Assembly: GCF_032017025.1 (NCBI RefSeq)
Contig: NZ_DALZQO010000006.1
Coordinates: 62,001-126,000 of the forward strand
DNA from: Hydrogenoanaerobacterium sp032017025
GTDB taxonomy: Bacteria > Bacillota > Clostridia > Oscillospirales > Ruminococcaceae
Length of the DNA: 64,000 bases
Reading direction: 5' to 3'
Positions 17,367 to 25,542 of this stretch are shown one piece after another; within the stretch, counting starts at the first letter, position 1, and each line of letters opens with the position of its first letter. Below the pieces are notes generated by a model. That model was given only the letters and a program-made list of their open reading frames with translations, was not told the origin of the DNA and did not search any database. The translations under genes and the position numbers were made by a program.

Positions 17367-17993
17367 ATGATTGAGCTTGAGAAAAAGTATTATTTTACAG
17401 ACTGTGTTATTTTTACCCGGACAGAGACATTTTTAAATAATCAAAGTGATTTTGCTGTGGCTAACTTGGGGGAACAACTGCAGACAGACACCTATTACGA
17501 TACTGCCGAAGGTGTACTTAGAACCGCAAAAGCATCTCTGCGCATTCGTGAAAAATCCGGAAGGTATACGCTTACGGTCAAGTCTCCTCCCAATAAAAGC
17601 GGCGACGGCACGCAGCCACTGGAGCGCGAGGAGGCAGAACTTGAGTTAGAGAGCAGCAGTTTGGATGAGCAGATCGGCTTTATTCTCAAGCATCTGAATT
17701 TTTTCGACGGAAAAGCCTCTTTTTCACCGTGTTTAACAATTAAAAATAAAAGAAGCACCTTTTTGCTCAAAGGGATAAACGCAGTGCTGGAGATGGTGTT
17801 TGACCAGGTAACCTATGAAAACCCTGTAAAGAAAACTGCCCGAGAGTATCAGATTGAAATTGAACTTAAATCGGGCGGTACCGGAAAAGAAGAACTTTTG
17901 CAGTTTGCAGATTCTCTCGAACGGAATGTTTCCGGCTTAATCCCCACGCAAGATTCCAAATATCAGCGGGGCATGCAGCTTGTTTCGCTATGA
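17367..17993 (+). CDS. CYTH-domain protein (triphosphate-tunnel enzyme family)
   Basis: The 208-residue protein begins IELEKKYYF, matching the N-terminal ExExK signature of CYTH proteins. These form a beta tunnel that binds triphosphates (inorganic triphosphatase, thiamine triphosphatase, class IV adenylate cyclase). Further charged strands (YYDTAEGVLRTAKASLRIRE, YTLTVKSP, YQIEIELKSG) fit the tunnel. A triphosphatase is the most likely activity, but the substrate is not determinable here. Confidence 0.85.
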   Translation: MIELEKKYYFTDCVIFTRTETFLNNQSDFAVANLGEQLQTDTYYDTAEGVLRTAKASLRIREKSGRYTLTVKSPPNKSGDGTQPLEREEAELELESSSLDEQIGFILKHLNFFDGKASFSPCLTIKNKRSTFLLKGINAVLEMVFDQVTYENPVKKTAREYQIEIELKSGGTGKEELLQFADSLERNVSGLIPTQDSKYQRGMQLVSL

Positions 17994-18167
17994 GCGGTTT
18001 GGCCTATTCCGGCAACATAATTCAATGCACCATGCCTGCTTCTTTTTCAGAGTGGTTTGTGTCGCATTATGCTCTTTATTGCGTGCTGTCACTCAATTTT
18101 CAAGTACAATTTAGACAATGAAAATTAGATATGTTCCACAAACTATTGTAAAATTATAAGAAAACAC

Positions 18168-18196
18168 TTGACAATCAATGCACCTGAGCATAATAT
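18168..18196 (+). promoter_or_regulatory. Predicted sigma-A promoter of the eut locus (P1, before eutG)
   Basis: A consensus TTGACA at 18168-18173 and TAATAT at 18191-18196 are separated by 17 bp. The 174 bases between the CYTH gene and this promoter hold nothing I recognise. A second promoter with the same hexamers and spacing lies before eutS. Confidence 0.85.
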
Positions 18197-18211
18197 AAAG
18201 CTAGTTATTTA

Positions 18212-18297
18212 GGCAGAGTACGAAGTAGTGTTCTGCTGAGAAAAATGATGATAAAACGTGATGAAACGTCTTGATCGGTTAGGTCAGGACGTTTTTT
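18212..18297 (+). promoter_or_regulatory. EutV-type antiterminator element 1 with terminator (eutG leader)
   Basis: Hairpin P1 has a 9-bp stem (18213-18221 with 18228-18236) and loop GAAGTA. Hairpin P2 is ACGT 18256-18259 with ACGT 18266-18269 and loop GATGAA. P2's 3' arm overlaps the 5' arm of an intrinsic terminator (18264-18276 with 18282-18294, 13 bp, then Ts to 18297). Binding of EutV to P1-P2 would therefore block the terminator. This is the architecture known for ANTAR-controlled eut leaders. Confidence 0.85.
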
Positions 18298-18327
18298 GCC
18301 GTTTTAAGGATTTGAGGAGGGGCAGTT

Positions 18328-19467
18328 TTGAATGTTTTTAACGCGCCGACAAAAATTTATATGGGCTCCCATGCTCTTTCCAGCGTGCTCAAGGATTCAA
18401 AGCGGGTTTTTATTGTAACCGATGCATTTATGGCTGAAAGCGGCAAGGTTGACTATATCCTCAATCAACTCTATCGCATGGGTTCAGAGTTCCATATCTT
18501 TTCGCGCGTCAAACCCGACCCCGATATCTCAATCGTAACAAAAGGTGTTGAGGAGATTATAGAGTTTAAGCCCGACAGTGTTGTGGCCTTGGGCGGTGGG
18601 TCCCCCATTGATGCGGCAAAGGCAATCGTATTTTTTGCTGGTAAAGTGTATGATTTACGAGACTGCCCGTTTATCGCCATCCCTACAACCAGCGGAACCG
18701 GCTCTGAGGTAACCTGCTTTGCGGTGATTTCCGATCAAGAGAAACACATTAAATATCCGCTGCTCGACGATGCTCTTCTGCCGGATGCTGCAATTTTGGA
18801 TGCGAGCCTGATACTCAGCGTGCCGCCCAATGTAACGGCTGATACCGGCATTGATGTTCTTACCCATGCAATTGAGGCATATGTATCTACAGCAGCTACC
18901 GATTTTTCCGATGCCGTTGCGGAAAAATCCATTAAATTAGTGTACAAGCATTTGCTTACTGCGTATAACGAACCGGATAATTTTGAGGCAAGGCAAGGGA
19001 TGCACAATGCCTCGTGCTTAGCGGGAATGGCTTTTAGCAATGCTTCGCTGGGGCTAAACCATAGCATGGCACATGCGCTGGGTGCACATGCAAAGCTGCC
19101 GCATGGCAGAGCCAATGCTATTTTGCTGCCCTATGTTATGAGTTATAACGCAGGCTGTACGGCAGAAGCACTGACTCCTTCCGCTGCGCGGTATGCCGAA
19201 ATTGCCCGTATGCTCGGAATGGAGGCAACGAGCACCAGACAAAGTGCCCTCAACCTCATTCATACGGTACGTAGATTTGTAAAAAAACTGCATATGCCTT
19301 CAACCATTGAGGCGGCGGGAGTTACCCCTGAAGCTTTTGAAAAAATGATTCATGAAATGGCTGAGAATGCCCTGGCAGACCGTTGTACTGCAACCAACCC
19401 CGCTCCGTGCTCAATAGAGAGCATCGAAAAAGTATATCGAAAAGCTTATACAGGAAAATTACCCTAA
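18328..19467 (+). CDS. eutG: Iron-containing alcohol dehydrogenase, EutG type
   Basis: EutG reduces acetaldehyde to ethanol, regenerating NAD for the acetaldehyde dehydrogenase inside the microcompartment. The 379-aa protein has the NAD-binding VALGGGSPIDAAKA, the PTTSGTGSEVT segment, and the metal ligands in DVLTHAIEAY and HSMAHALGAHAKLPHG. The start is TTG at 18328, preceded by GAGGAGG. It is the first gene of the locus, behind its own promoter and antitermination leader. Confidence 0.95.
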   Translation: MNVFNAPTKIYMGSHALSSVLKDSKRVFIVTDAFMAESGKVDYILNQLYRMGSEFHIFSRVKPDPDISIVTKGVEEIIEFKPDSVVALGGGSPIDAAKAIVFFAGKVYDLRDCPFIAIPTTSGTGSEVTCFAVISDQEKHIKYPLLDDALLPDAAILDASLILSVPPNVTADTGIDVLTHAIEAYVSTAATDFSDAVAEKSIKLVYKHLLTAYNEPDNFEARQGMHNASCLAGMAFSNASLGLNHSMAHALGAHAKLPHGRANAILLPYVMSYNAGCTAEALTPSAARYAEIARMLGMEATSTRQSALNLIHTVRRFVKKLHMPSTIEAAGVTPEAFEKMIHEMAENALADRCTATNPAPCSIESIEKVYRKAYTGKLP

Positions 19468-19470
19468 AAC

Positions 19471-19499
19471 TTGACAGCTGAGCATATAAGTGGTAATAT
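19471..19499 (+). promoter_or_regulatory. Predicted sigma-A promoter before eutS
   Basis: TTGACA at 19471-19476 and TAATAT at 19494-19499 are separated by 17 bp, starting 3 bases after the eutG stop. The hexamers and spacing are identical to those before eutG. Confidence 0.85.
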
Positions 19500-19545
19500 G
19501 AACAATATAATATCCCTTGATAATACAAATTTGTTTAAAACTTCC

Positions 19546-19644
19546 ACGGAGTACGGTGTAGTGCCTGTCATGTTCAACAAATTCAAGGAGCGAACAACAA
19601 GAGCGACGAAGCTCCCCAAGATAGCCAGTATCTTGGGGGCTTTT
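19546..19644 (+). promoter_or_regulatory. EutV-type antiterminator element 2 with terminator (eutS leader)
   Basis: Hairpin P1 (19546-19554 with 19561-19568, one bulged A at 19550) has loop GGTGTA. Hairpin P2 is GAGC 19601-19604 with GCTC 19611-19614 and loop GACGAA. The 3' arm of P2 overlaps a terminator whose core stem is 10 bp (19614-19623 with 19629-19638), followed by TTTT. The P1-P2 linker is longer here (about 32 bases) than in the other two elements. Confidence 0.75.
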
Positions 19645-19686
19645 CTGATTCTGAGTAATAACCAAGCGGGAAGGAGCTGCAGTGCT

Positions 19687-20037
19687 TTGTTTGAAGTGGA
19701 AGATAAACAGCGGATTATACAGGAGTTTGTACCGGGCAAACAGGTAACCTTAGCACATCTTATCGCAAACCCCGATGCGGACCTTCATAAAAAACTGGGG
19801 CTTACCGAAGCAAAAGGGGCTATCGGTATTTTAACCATCACACCCAGTGAGGCTGCTATTATTGCGGCGGATGTTGCAACTAAAGCGGCGGATGTCAGCA
19901 TTGGTTTTGTTGACCGCTTTAGCGGGTCGCTCGTTATTACAGGCGATGTGGCTGCGGTCGAAGCCGCACTTAGGGCGGTATTAGAAGTGTTGGGTGGTCA
20001 ACTGATGTTCTCCAAGGCACCAATTACAAAAACATAA
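19687..20037 (+). CDS. eutS: Microcompartment shell protein EutS
   Basis: EutS is a BMC-domain shell protein that forms bent hexamers. The 116-aa product begins MFEVEDKQRIIQEFVPGKQVTLAHLIA, the conserved EutS start. It continues with the BMC core (AIGILTITPSEAAIIAADVATKAADVSIGFVDRFSGSLVITGDV, seen as consecutive strands and helices). I chose TTG at 19687 because AAGGAG lies at 19671-19676; the upstream open frame runs through the leader. Confidence 0.93.
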   Translation: MFEVEDKQRIIQEFVPGKQVTLAHLIANPDADLHKKLGLTEAKGAIGILTITPSEAAIIAADVATKAADVSIGFVDRFSGSLVITGDVAAVEAALRAVLEVLGGQLMFSKAPITKT

Positions 20038-20046
20038 GGATATACT

Positions 20047-20478
20047 ATGAAAAAAATAATGCTGGTAGGCAGAATTGCCTCAGGGAAAACAACACTTTGC
20101 CAGTACCTCAACAATGAGACGCTGGAATATCATAAAACACAGACCATACAGGTAATTGGCGATAACATGATCGATACACCCGGAGAATATCTGGAGAGAC
20201 GAAACTATTACCGAGCACTGATTGTCACCTCGGTAGAAGCAGAGGTGATCGTGCTTGTGCAGGATGCTACCGATGAGACCAATATGTTTGCACCCCAGTT
20301 TTCCACTATGTTTGCAAAGCCGGTTGTCGGCGTTGTAACAAAATGTGATTTGGCTCAACCCGACGAGATAGAGAGGGCAAAGGAGTTTTTACGGTCGGCT
20401 GGTGCTGATCCGATCTTTGTAACCAGCAGTATAACAGGAGAGGGCTGCGAAGAGCTTTACACGTATTTGAGCATATGA
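20047..20478 (+). CDS. eutP: Ethanolamine-locus GTPase-like protein EutP
   Basis: EutP is a small P-loop protein. The Salmonella homologue has been reported to have acetate kinase activity. The 143-aa protein has GRIASGKTTL at residues 8-17 (P loop), a DTPGEY Walker-B-like segment and the guanine-specificity motif TKCD near residue 98. No separate acetate kinase gene is present here, so EutP could convert acetyl phosphate made by PduL to acetate and ATP; that is inference. It sits 9 bases after eutS and 9 before eutV. Confidence 0.92.
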   Translation: MKKIMLVGRIASGKTTLCQYLNNETLEYHKTQTIQVIGDNMIDTPGEYLERRNYYRALIVTSVEAEVIVLVQDATDETNMFAPQFSTMFAKPVVGVVTKCDLAQPDEIERAKEFLRSAGADPIFVTSSITGEGCEELYTYLSI

Positions 20479-20487
20479 GGTGAACCA

Positions 20488-21072
20488 ATGGAAGAGACGG
20501 CAAAAAAAATACGGGTCGTCATAGCCGATGACGAGCCAATTACAAGAATGGATTTAAAAGAGATTCTGGAAGCTGAGCATTATCAGGTGGTAGGCGAGGC
20601 GGCTGATGGTTTTGATGCCGTAGAAATTTGTAAGCAGCTACACCCGGATTTGGTGCTTATGGATATTAAAATGCCATTGCTGGACGGGCTTTCGGCAGCT
20701 CACATTATATTCTGCGAAGATTTGGCAGATACCGTCATACTGCTCACGGCTTACAGTGAGCGCGTGTTTATTGATGAAGCAAAGACAATTGGCGTTTCGG
20801 GCTATCTTGTCAAGCCCATTGATGAGAAGTCACTGATTCCCAATATTGAGCTTTCTGTTGCGCGCAGCAAGGAGATTAAAAGGCTGAAAAAAGATATTGC
20901 AAAGGTATCTGAGCGATTGGAAAGCCGTGGAATTATAGAAAAAGCAAAAGGCAAAATTATGGAGCAGCAAAACATGAATGAGCAGGATGCTTATGACTAC
21001 ATCCGAAACTTGAGTTTGACGAAAAACCTTTCCATGCGGCGCGTTGCCGAGTTTATTCTGTTAAAAAACTAG
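20488..21072 (+). CDS. eutV: Response regulator with ANTAR RNA-binding domain, EutV
   Basis: EutV is an antiterminator activated by phosphorylation from EutW. The 194-aa protein has a receiver domain (acidic pocket DDEP near residues 14-17, phospho-acceptor D59 in VLMDIKMP, conserved K in LVKPIDE near residue 110), a coiled linker (about 125-150) and a C-terminal ANTAR domain. The ANTAR domain includes AKGKIMEQQNMNEQDAYDYI and SMRRVAEFILL. Its likely targets are the three two-hairpin leaders at 18212, 19546 and 22503. Confidence 0.95.
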   Translation: MEETAKKIRVVIADDEPITRMDLKEILEAEHYQVVGEAADGFDAVEICKQLHPDLVLMDIKMPLLDGLSAAHIIFCEDLADTVILLTAYSERVFIDEAKTIGVSGYLVKPIDEKSLIPNIELSVARSKEIKRLKKDIAKVSERLESRGIIEKAKGKIMEQQNMNEQDAYDYIRNLSLTKNLSMRRVAEFILLKN

Positions 21073-21081
21073 GAATGGGGC

Positions 21082-22518
21082 ATGGATGCTATGGACATCA
21101 TTAAGGATCTATGCAAAAAACATACTGATTTGACCGAAGAAGAGATTGGCATCATCCAAGCGATGAGCTTCTGCCTTCAGCCACTGGCAAATTTAGAGGA
21201 CGCCGATATTTTTGTGGATTGCCCCGCACGTGATGGGGATGCGATTGTTGTGGCGGAAGCAAAGCCTCAGGGTGTTCCATCATCATACAAAAAAAGCGTC
21301 GTGGGGTTGCTTGCCAAGCAGGAAAACGAGCCTGCCGTGGCTCGCACCTTTCGCCTGGGCGTTGCTACCAAGCAGATGAAGGCCGTTACACAAGAGAGCA
21401 CCAATGTCATCCAGTCGGTAGAGCCTATCAAAAATAAAAACAGGGTAATCGGGGTTCTCATCCGTGAAAAGCGTGTGGATGACGAACGTGGTATCGGCGA
21501 ACGTATTCATTTTTCCCAGCAGGGCTACGAAAAATTTGCCGACGCTCTCTCGCGTATGGTAGAGGAAGACGGCTGGCTCACCGAGTACATAGACGAAGCA
21601 CTGATCATGGTAAACGAAAAAGGTATTGTTTCCTTTCGTAATACGCTTGCAAAAGATCTCTACAATAAACTTGGATATGTAGAGGATATTTTAGGGATGC
21701 CCTATGAAAATGTCTTGCTGCATGGTTCTGAGCTGAACAGCAGCGATAAGGACAGTAACTATTCCGCGGTGGAAGTGAGCATTGGCAAGCACTATTTGAA
21801 TGTGAAGCAGATTGCACTCAAGAAAAACGGTATCAGCTTTGCGGTAGTCATCCGTGACGTTACACCCATTCGAGAAAAGGAAAAAGAGCTGATTTTAAAA
21901 TCGGTTGCGATTAAAGAGATGCACCACCGGGTAAAAAATAATTTGCAGACAATTGCAAGCCTCTTACGGCTGCAGGTTCGCCGCAGCGGAAACGAGGAAA
22001 CCAAGCTGGTGCTTGGGGAGAGCATGAATCGTATTCTTTCGATTGCCACCACGCACGAACTGCTGGCACAGGGCGGCATAGATCAAGTTAAAATAGGCGA
22101 AGTCATTGTAAATATTAAAAACAATACGGTACGCTACTTTGCCAGCCCCCACTTTAACGTCTCAATCCTGCTGGAGGGCGATGACTTCCACGTGGATTCC
22201 GATATTGCAACCTCGGTGGCGCTTATCATCAATGAGCTGCTGCAAAATTCCCTTCAATATGCATTTCAAGAAACAGATACCGGGCTTGTCCGCATAGTGG
22301 TCACCCATGGGGAGCTGTATTCTCAGATAGAGGTGATTGACAACGGAAGCGGTTTTGATATCGAGAGTGTACCGCAAAACCGTCTGGGTCTCAGCATCGT
22401 TTCCACGCTGGTGAAAGACAAGCTTGGGGGGAACCTCACCATCGAAACTTCACCGGAGGGAACCAGCGTTACCTTTAACTTTAAAAATCAAATTATGAAT
22501 ATGGTTGGCGTGACGTAA
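21082..22518 (+). CDS. eutW: Sensor histidine kinase EutW
   Basis: EutW senses ethanolamine and phosphorylates EutV. The 478-aa protein lacks membrane segments, so it acts in the cytosol. It has an N-terminal sensor domain (about 1-165) resembling that of PdtaS-type kinases and a PAS-like region (about 175-270). A HisKA_2 H-box follows (KEMHHRVKNNLQTIASLL, histidine near residue 281), then a HATPase domain (NELLQNSLQYAF, DNGSGFD, LGLSIV). Its last codons overlap hairpin P1 of the eutA leader. Confidence 0.94.
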   Translation: MDAMDIIKDLCKKHTDLTEEEIGIIQAMSFCLQPLANLEDADIFVDCPARDGDAIVVAEAKPQGVPSSYKKSVVGLLAKQENEPAVARTFRLGVATKQMKAVTQESTNVIQSVEPIKNKNRVIGVLIREKRVDDERGIGERIHFSQQGYEKFADALSRMVEEDGWLTEYIDEALIMVNEKGIVSFRNTLAKDLYNKLGYVEDILGMPYENVLLHGSELNSSDKDSNYSAVEVSIGKHYLNVKQIALKKNGISFAVVIRDVTPIREKEKELILKSVAIKEMHHRVKNNLQTIASLLRLQVRRSGNEETKLVLGESMNRILSIATTHELLAQGGIDQVKIGEVIVNIKNNTVRYFASPHFNVSILLEGDDFHVDSDIATSVALIINELLQNSLQYAFQETDTGLVRIVVTHGELYSQIEVIDNGSGFDIESVPQNRLGLSIVSTLVKDKLGGNLTIETSPEGTSVTFNFKNQIMNMVGVT

Positions 22519-22591
22519 CGTTTAACCGCAATAAAACCAGGCGATGAAGCTCGGAAAACAAGGGGTATCCTTGTATTCCGGGCTCTTTTTT
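22503..22591 (+). promoter_or_regulatory. EutV-type antiterminator element 3 with terminator (eutA leader)
   Basis: Hairpin P1 (22503-22511 with 22518-22527, one bulge) has loop GACGTA and straddles the eutW stop codon. Hairpin P2 (22537-22542 with 22549-22554, one mismatch) has loop GATGAA. P2's 3' arm overlaps a terminator: a 9-bp outer stem (22548-22556 with 22576-22584) and a 6-bp inner stem, then six Ts (22586-22591). No promoter is visible here, so this element controls read-through from upstream. Confidence 0.85.
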
Positions 22592-22612
22592 ACAGAAAGG
22601 TCGGCGATCACT

Positions 22613-24043
22613 TTGAGAGAAGTAGTCCTTAGTGTAGGTATCGATATTGGTACTTCGACAACCCAACTCATTTTTAGCAGACTTACCATCGAAAACCTTG
22701 CAACCAGCTATACGGTACCGCGTATCAGTATTGTGGATAAAGAGGTAACTTATCGCAGTGACATCTACTTTACACCGCTGCTTTCTCCCACTGAGATCGA
22801 TGCGGAGGCGGTGAAAGAGATTGTCCGTACCGAATACCAGAAAGCAGAGGTTAAGCCTGCAGATATTAAAACCGGAGCGGTTATAATCACCGGTGACACG
22901 GCACGCAAGCAAAATGCAAATCAGGTACTCGCAACATTGAGTGGGCTTGCAGGTGATTTCGTAGTTGCTACCGCAGGGCCCGATTTAGAATCGGTTCTGT
23001 CGGCACGTGGGGCGGGAGCAGATAAGCTTTCAAAAGAAAAGCGGCTCACTGTGGCGAACCTCGATGTTGGAGGAGGCACCAGCAACCTCGCAGTCTATTC
23101 CAAAGGTCGGCTTATAGGGGTTGCCTGCCTTGATATCGGCGGTAGATTAATCAAAATTGAACATGGAAAGATCACCTATATTTATCATAAAATACAGGAG
23201 CTTGCCAAGCAAAACGGAATAAGCATTGCGGTGGGCGAAACGGCAGACGCTGCCAAGCTGCGCAAAATTTGCACCTTAATGGCAGAGCTTCTGGCGCAGG
23301 CGCTACACCTTGCACCGCCGGGCGGATATTACAACCGCATTTTTACCAATGACGGTAAGGAGCTCCCTCATGAGCCGTCCATCCAAGCAGTCACCTTTTC
23401 GGGGGGGGTTGCAGACTATGTTTATAATCCGCCGGATGAAGACGTATTTAAATTTGGTGACATCGGAATCATGCTCGGGGAGGAAATCCAAAAAAATACC
23501 CATTTTGCAAAGGTGGAACTCCTTCGAGCGGCTGAAACCATTCGTGCAACGGTGGTGGGCGCGGGTACCCATACCACCGAAATCAGCGGCAGCACAATTT
23601 CATATGCAAAAGATAAGCTGCCCATTAAAAACATCCCTATACTGAAGGTTTCGCAAGAGGAAGAAGCATCGCTGGAGACGCTGGCAGCCTCAATACGAAG
23701 CCAAATTCCATTATACATGCCACAGGGAAAGATGGAACAGATTGCCATTGCTTTTACCGGCGAAAACCGCACCAGCTTTACAGAAATTCAATCACTGGCA
23801 GCGGCTGTAATTGATGGTGCGCAGGAAGTAATCCAGCATGAGTATCCCATCATTATTGTCATTGAAAACGATATCGGAAAAGCGCTTGGTCATGCGCTCA
23901 ACGTTCAGCTGAATCACAAAAAGGATGTCATCTGTATTGACGGCATTCAGACGCTCAGCGGCGATTACATCGATATCGGAGAACCAATTGCCGACGGGCG
24001 TGTGGTACCTGTCGTAATCAAGACCCTAATTTTTAACACATAA
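22613..24043 (+). CDS. eutA: Ethanolamine ammonia-lyase reactivating factor EutA
   Basis: EutA uses ATP to release inactivated cobalamin from EutBC. The 476-aa protein has the actin/Hsp70-like phosphate motifs VGIDIGTSTTQ at residues 8-18 and LDVGGGTSNLAVY near residue 152. I chose TTG at 22613 (MREVVLSVG), with AGAAAGG about 12 bases upstream. The frame is open back to ATG 22544, but that start lies inside the terminator hairpin. Confidence 0.92.
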   Translation: MREVVLSVGIDIGTSTTQLIFSRLTIENLATSYTVPRISIVDKEVTYRSDIYFTPLLSPTEIDAEAVKEIVRTEYQKAEVKPADIKTGAVIITGDTARKQNANQVLATLSGLAGDFVVATAGPDLESVLSARGAGADKLSKEKRLTVANLDVGGGTSNLAVYSKGRLIGVACLDIGGRLIKIEHGKITYIYHKIQELAKQNGISIAVGETADAAKLRKICTLMAELLAQALHLAPPGGYYNRIFTNDGKELPHEPSIQAVTFSGGVADYVYNPPDEDVFKFGDIGIMLGEEIQKNTHFAKVELLRAAETIRATVVGAGTHTTEISGSTISYAKDKLPIKNIPILKVSQEEEASLETLAASIRSQIPLYMPQGKMEQIAIAFTGENRTSFTEIQSLAAAVIDGAQEVIQHEYPIIIVIENDIGKALGHALNVQLNHKKDVICIDGIQTLSGDYIDIGEPIADGRVVPVVIKTLIFNT

Positions 24044-24062
24044 GCCAAGCAGCCCAATCTGC

Positions 24063-24137
24063 CAAAACTGGTTCAACTGTGCTGCGGGAAGAACTGGTTT
24101 TGAGAGACAACAAAATATCACTATGTAAAGCATAGTG
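24063..24137 (+). other. Two hairpins in the eutA-eutB gap
   Basis: A 12-bp stem (24063-24074 with 24091-24102, two G-T pairs, 16-base loop) is followed by a 7-bp hairpin CACTATG/CATAGTG (24119-24125 with 24131-24137). Neither is followed by a T tract, so they are not terminators. They may stabilise or process the mRNA for the highly expressed eutB, or attenuate read-through. Confidence 0.5.
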
Positions 24138-24156
24138 AGCGAGAGGTGAAAGTATT

Positions 24157-25524
24157 ATGATTCTCAAGACAAAGTTGTTCGGCCACACTTATGAGTTTAA
24201 AAACCTCATGGAAGTTATGGCTAAGGCAAATGAGGAAAAATCCGGTGATAAGCTGGCAGGCATCGCCGCTTCCTCAGCAGAAGAGAGAGTCGCTGCTAAG
24301 GTGGTTCTTTCGCATGTAACCCTCGGAGAGCTTCGCAATACTCCGGCAGTCCCTTATGAAGTGGATGAAGTAACCAGAATTATTCAAGACGCTGTGAATG
24401 AAAGAATTCATAACGAGTTCAAGAATATGACGGTTGCAGAGTTCCGCGAATGGTTACTGAACAAAAATACTACAGGAGATATGATTCGCAGAGCTTCCCG
24501 TGGTATCACCAGTGAGATTGTCGCTGCTGTTACAAAGCTGATGGGCAATCTGGATTTGATTTACGCAGCAAAGAAAATTAGGGTTTCCGCGCATTGCAAT
24601 ACTACAATCGGTTTACCGGGTACATTTTCAGCACGTTTGCAGCCCAATCATCCTACCGATGACCCCAAAGGCATTCTTGCCTCCACAATGGAGGGCTTCA
24701 GCTATGGTGTTGGTGACGCGGTACTCGGTTTGAACCCGGTTGATGACTCTGTAGAGAGTGTTATGCGCTGCCTGAAAACCTTTGATGAGTTTAAGAACAA
24801 ATGGCAGATTCCAACCCAGCAGTGCGTATTGGCACATGTTACCACTCAAATGGAGGCTGTTCGCAAAGGTGCTCCCTCCGACTTGATTTTTCAATCCATC
24901 GCAGGTTCACAAAAGGGCAATGAGGCGTTTGGGCTTACCGCTACTATGTTGGACGAGGCGAAAGACCTGATGCTGCATGAAGGAACTGCTGTAGGCCCAA
25001 ACGTAATGTACTTTGAAACCGGTCAAGGCTCTGAGCTTTCTTCCAACGCACACAACGGCTGCGACCAGCTGGTGATGGAAGCCCGCTGCTATGGCTTTGC
25101 AAAACGTTATGACCCATTCTTAGTAAACACCGTGGTTGGCTTTATCGGCCCTGAATATCTGTATGACAGCAAACAGGTTATTCGCGCAGGGTTGGAAGAT
25201 CACTTTATGGGTAAACTAACCGGTATCTCTATGGGCTGCGACGCCTGTTACACCAACCATATGAAAGCAGACCAAAATGATATCGAAAACCTAGCTGTTC
25301 TTCTTGTGAACGCGGGCTGCAACTACGTAATGGGTATTCCTCATGGCGATGACGTCATGCTCAACTACCAGTGCACCGGTTACCACGAAACACCGGCACT
25401 GAGAGAACTGCTCGGCTTACGCCCCATCCGCGAGTTCGACCAATGGATGGAAAAAATGGGCTTTTCAAAAGACGGCAAGCTAACCGCATTAGCGGGCGAC
25501 GCTTCCGTATTTCTAACAAAGTAG
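24157..25524 (+). CDS. eutB: Ethanolamine ammonia-lyase large subunit
   Basis: EutB forms with EutC the AdoCbl-dependent lyase that splits ethanolamine into acetaldehyde and ammonia inside the microcompartment. The 455-aa TIM-barrel protein is normal length. Typical segments include RASRGITSEIVAAVTKLM, SAHCNTTIGLPGTFSARLQP, MYFETGQGSELSSNAHNG and ISMGCDACYTNHMKADQND. A GAGAGGTG ribosome-binding site precedes the ATG. eutC follows after 18 bases. Confidence 0.98.
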   Translation: MILKTKLFGHTYEFKNLMEVMAKANEEKSGDKLAGIAASSAEERVAAKVVLSHVTLGELRNTPAVPYEVDEVTRIIQDAVNERIHNEFKNMTVAEFREWLLNKNTTGDMIRRASRGITSEIVAAVTKLMGNLDLIYAAKKIRVSAHCNTTIGLPGTFSARLQPNHPTDDPKGILASTMEGFSYGVGDAVLGLNPVDDSVESVMRCLKTFDEFKNKWQIPTQQCVLAHVTTQMEAVRKGAPSDLIFQSIAGSQKGNEAFGLTATMLDEAKDLMLHEGTAVGPNVMYFETGQGSELSSNAHNGCDQLVMEARCYGFAKRYDPFLVNTVVGFIGPEYLYDSKQVIRAGLEDHFMGKLTGISMGCDACYTNHMKADQNDIENLAVLLVNAGCNYVMGIPHGDDVMLNYQCTGYHETPALRELLGLRPIREFDQWMEKMGFSKDGKLTALAGDASVFLTK

Positions 25525-25542
25525 GAGAGGGAGGCGTGAATT

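Noticed and set aside
19471..19686. N-terminal extension of EutS to residue 188
   Set aside because: The extension would be translated from the promoter and antiterminator leader; AAGGAG places the start at TTG 19687, and EutS proteins begin at that point.
24063..24102. The eutA-eutB hairpin as a terminator or fourth EutV site
   Set aside because: No T tract follows and the loop does not fit the GNNGNA pattern.
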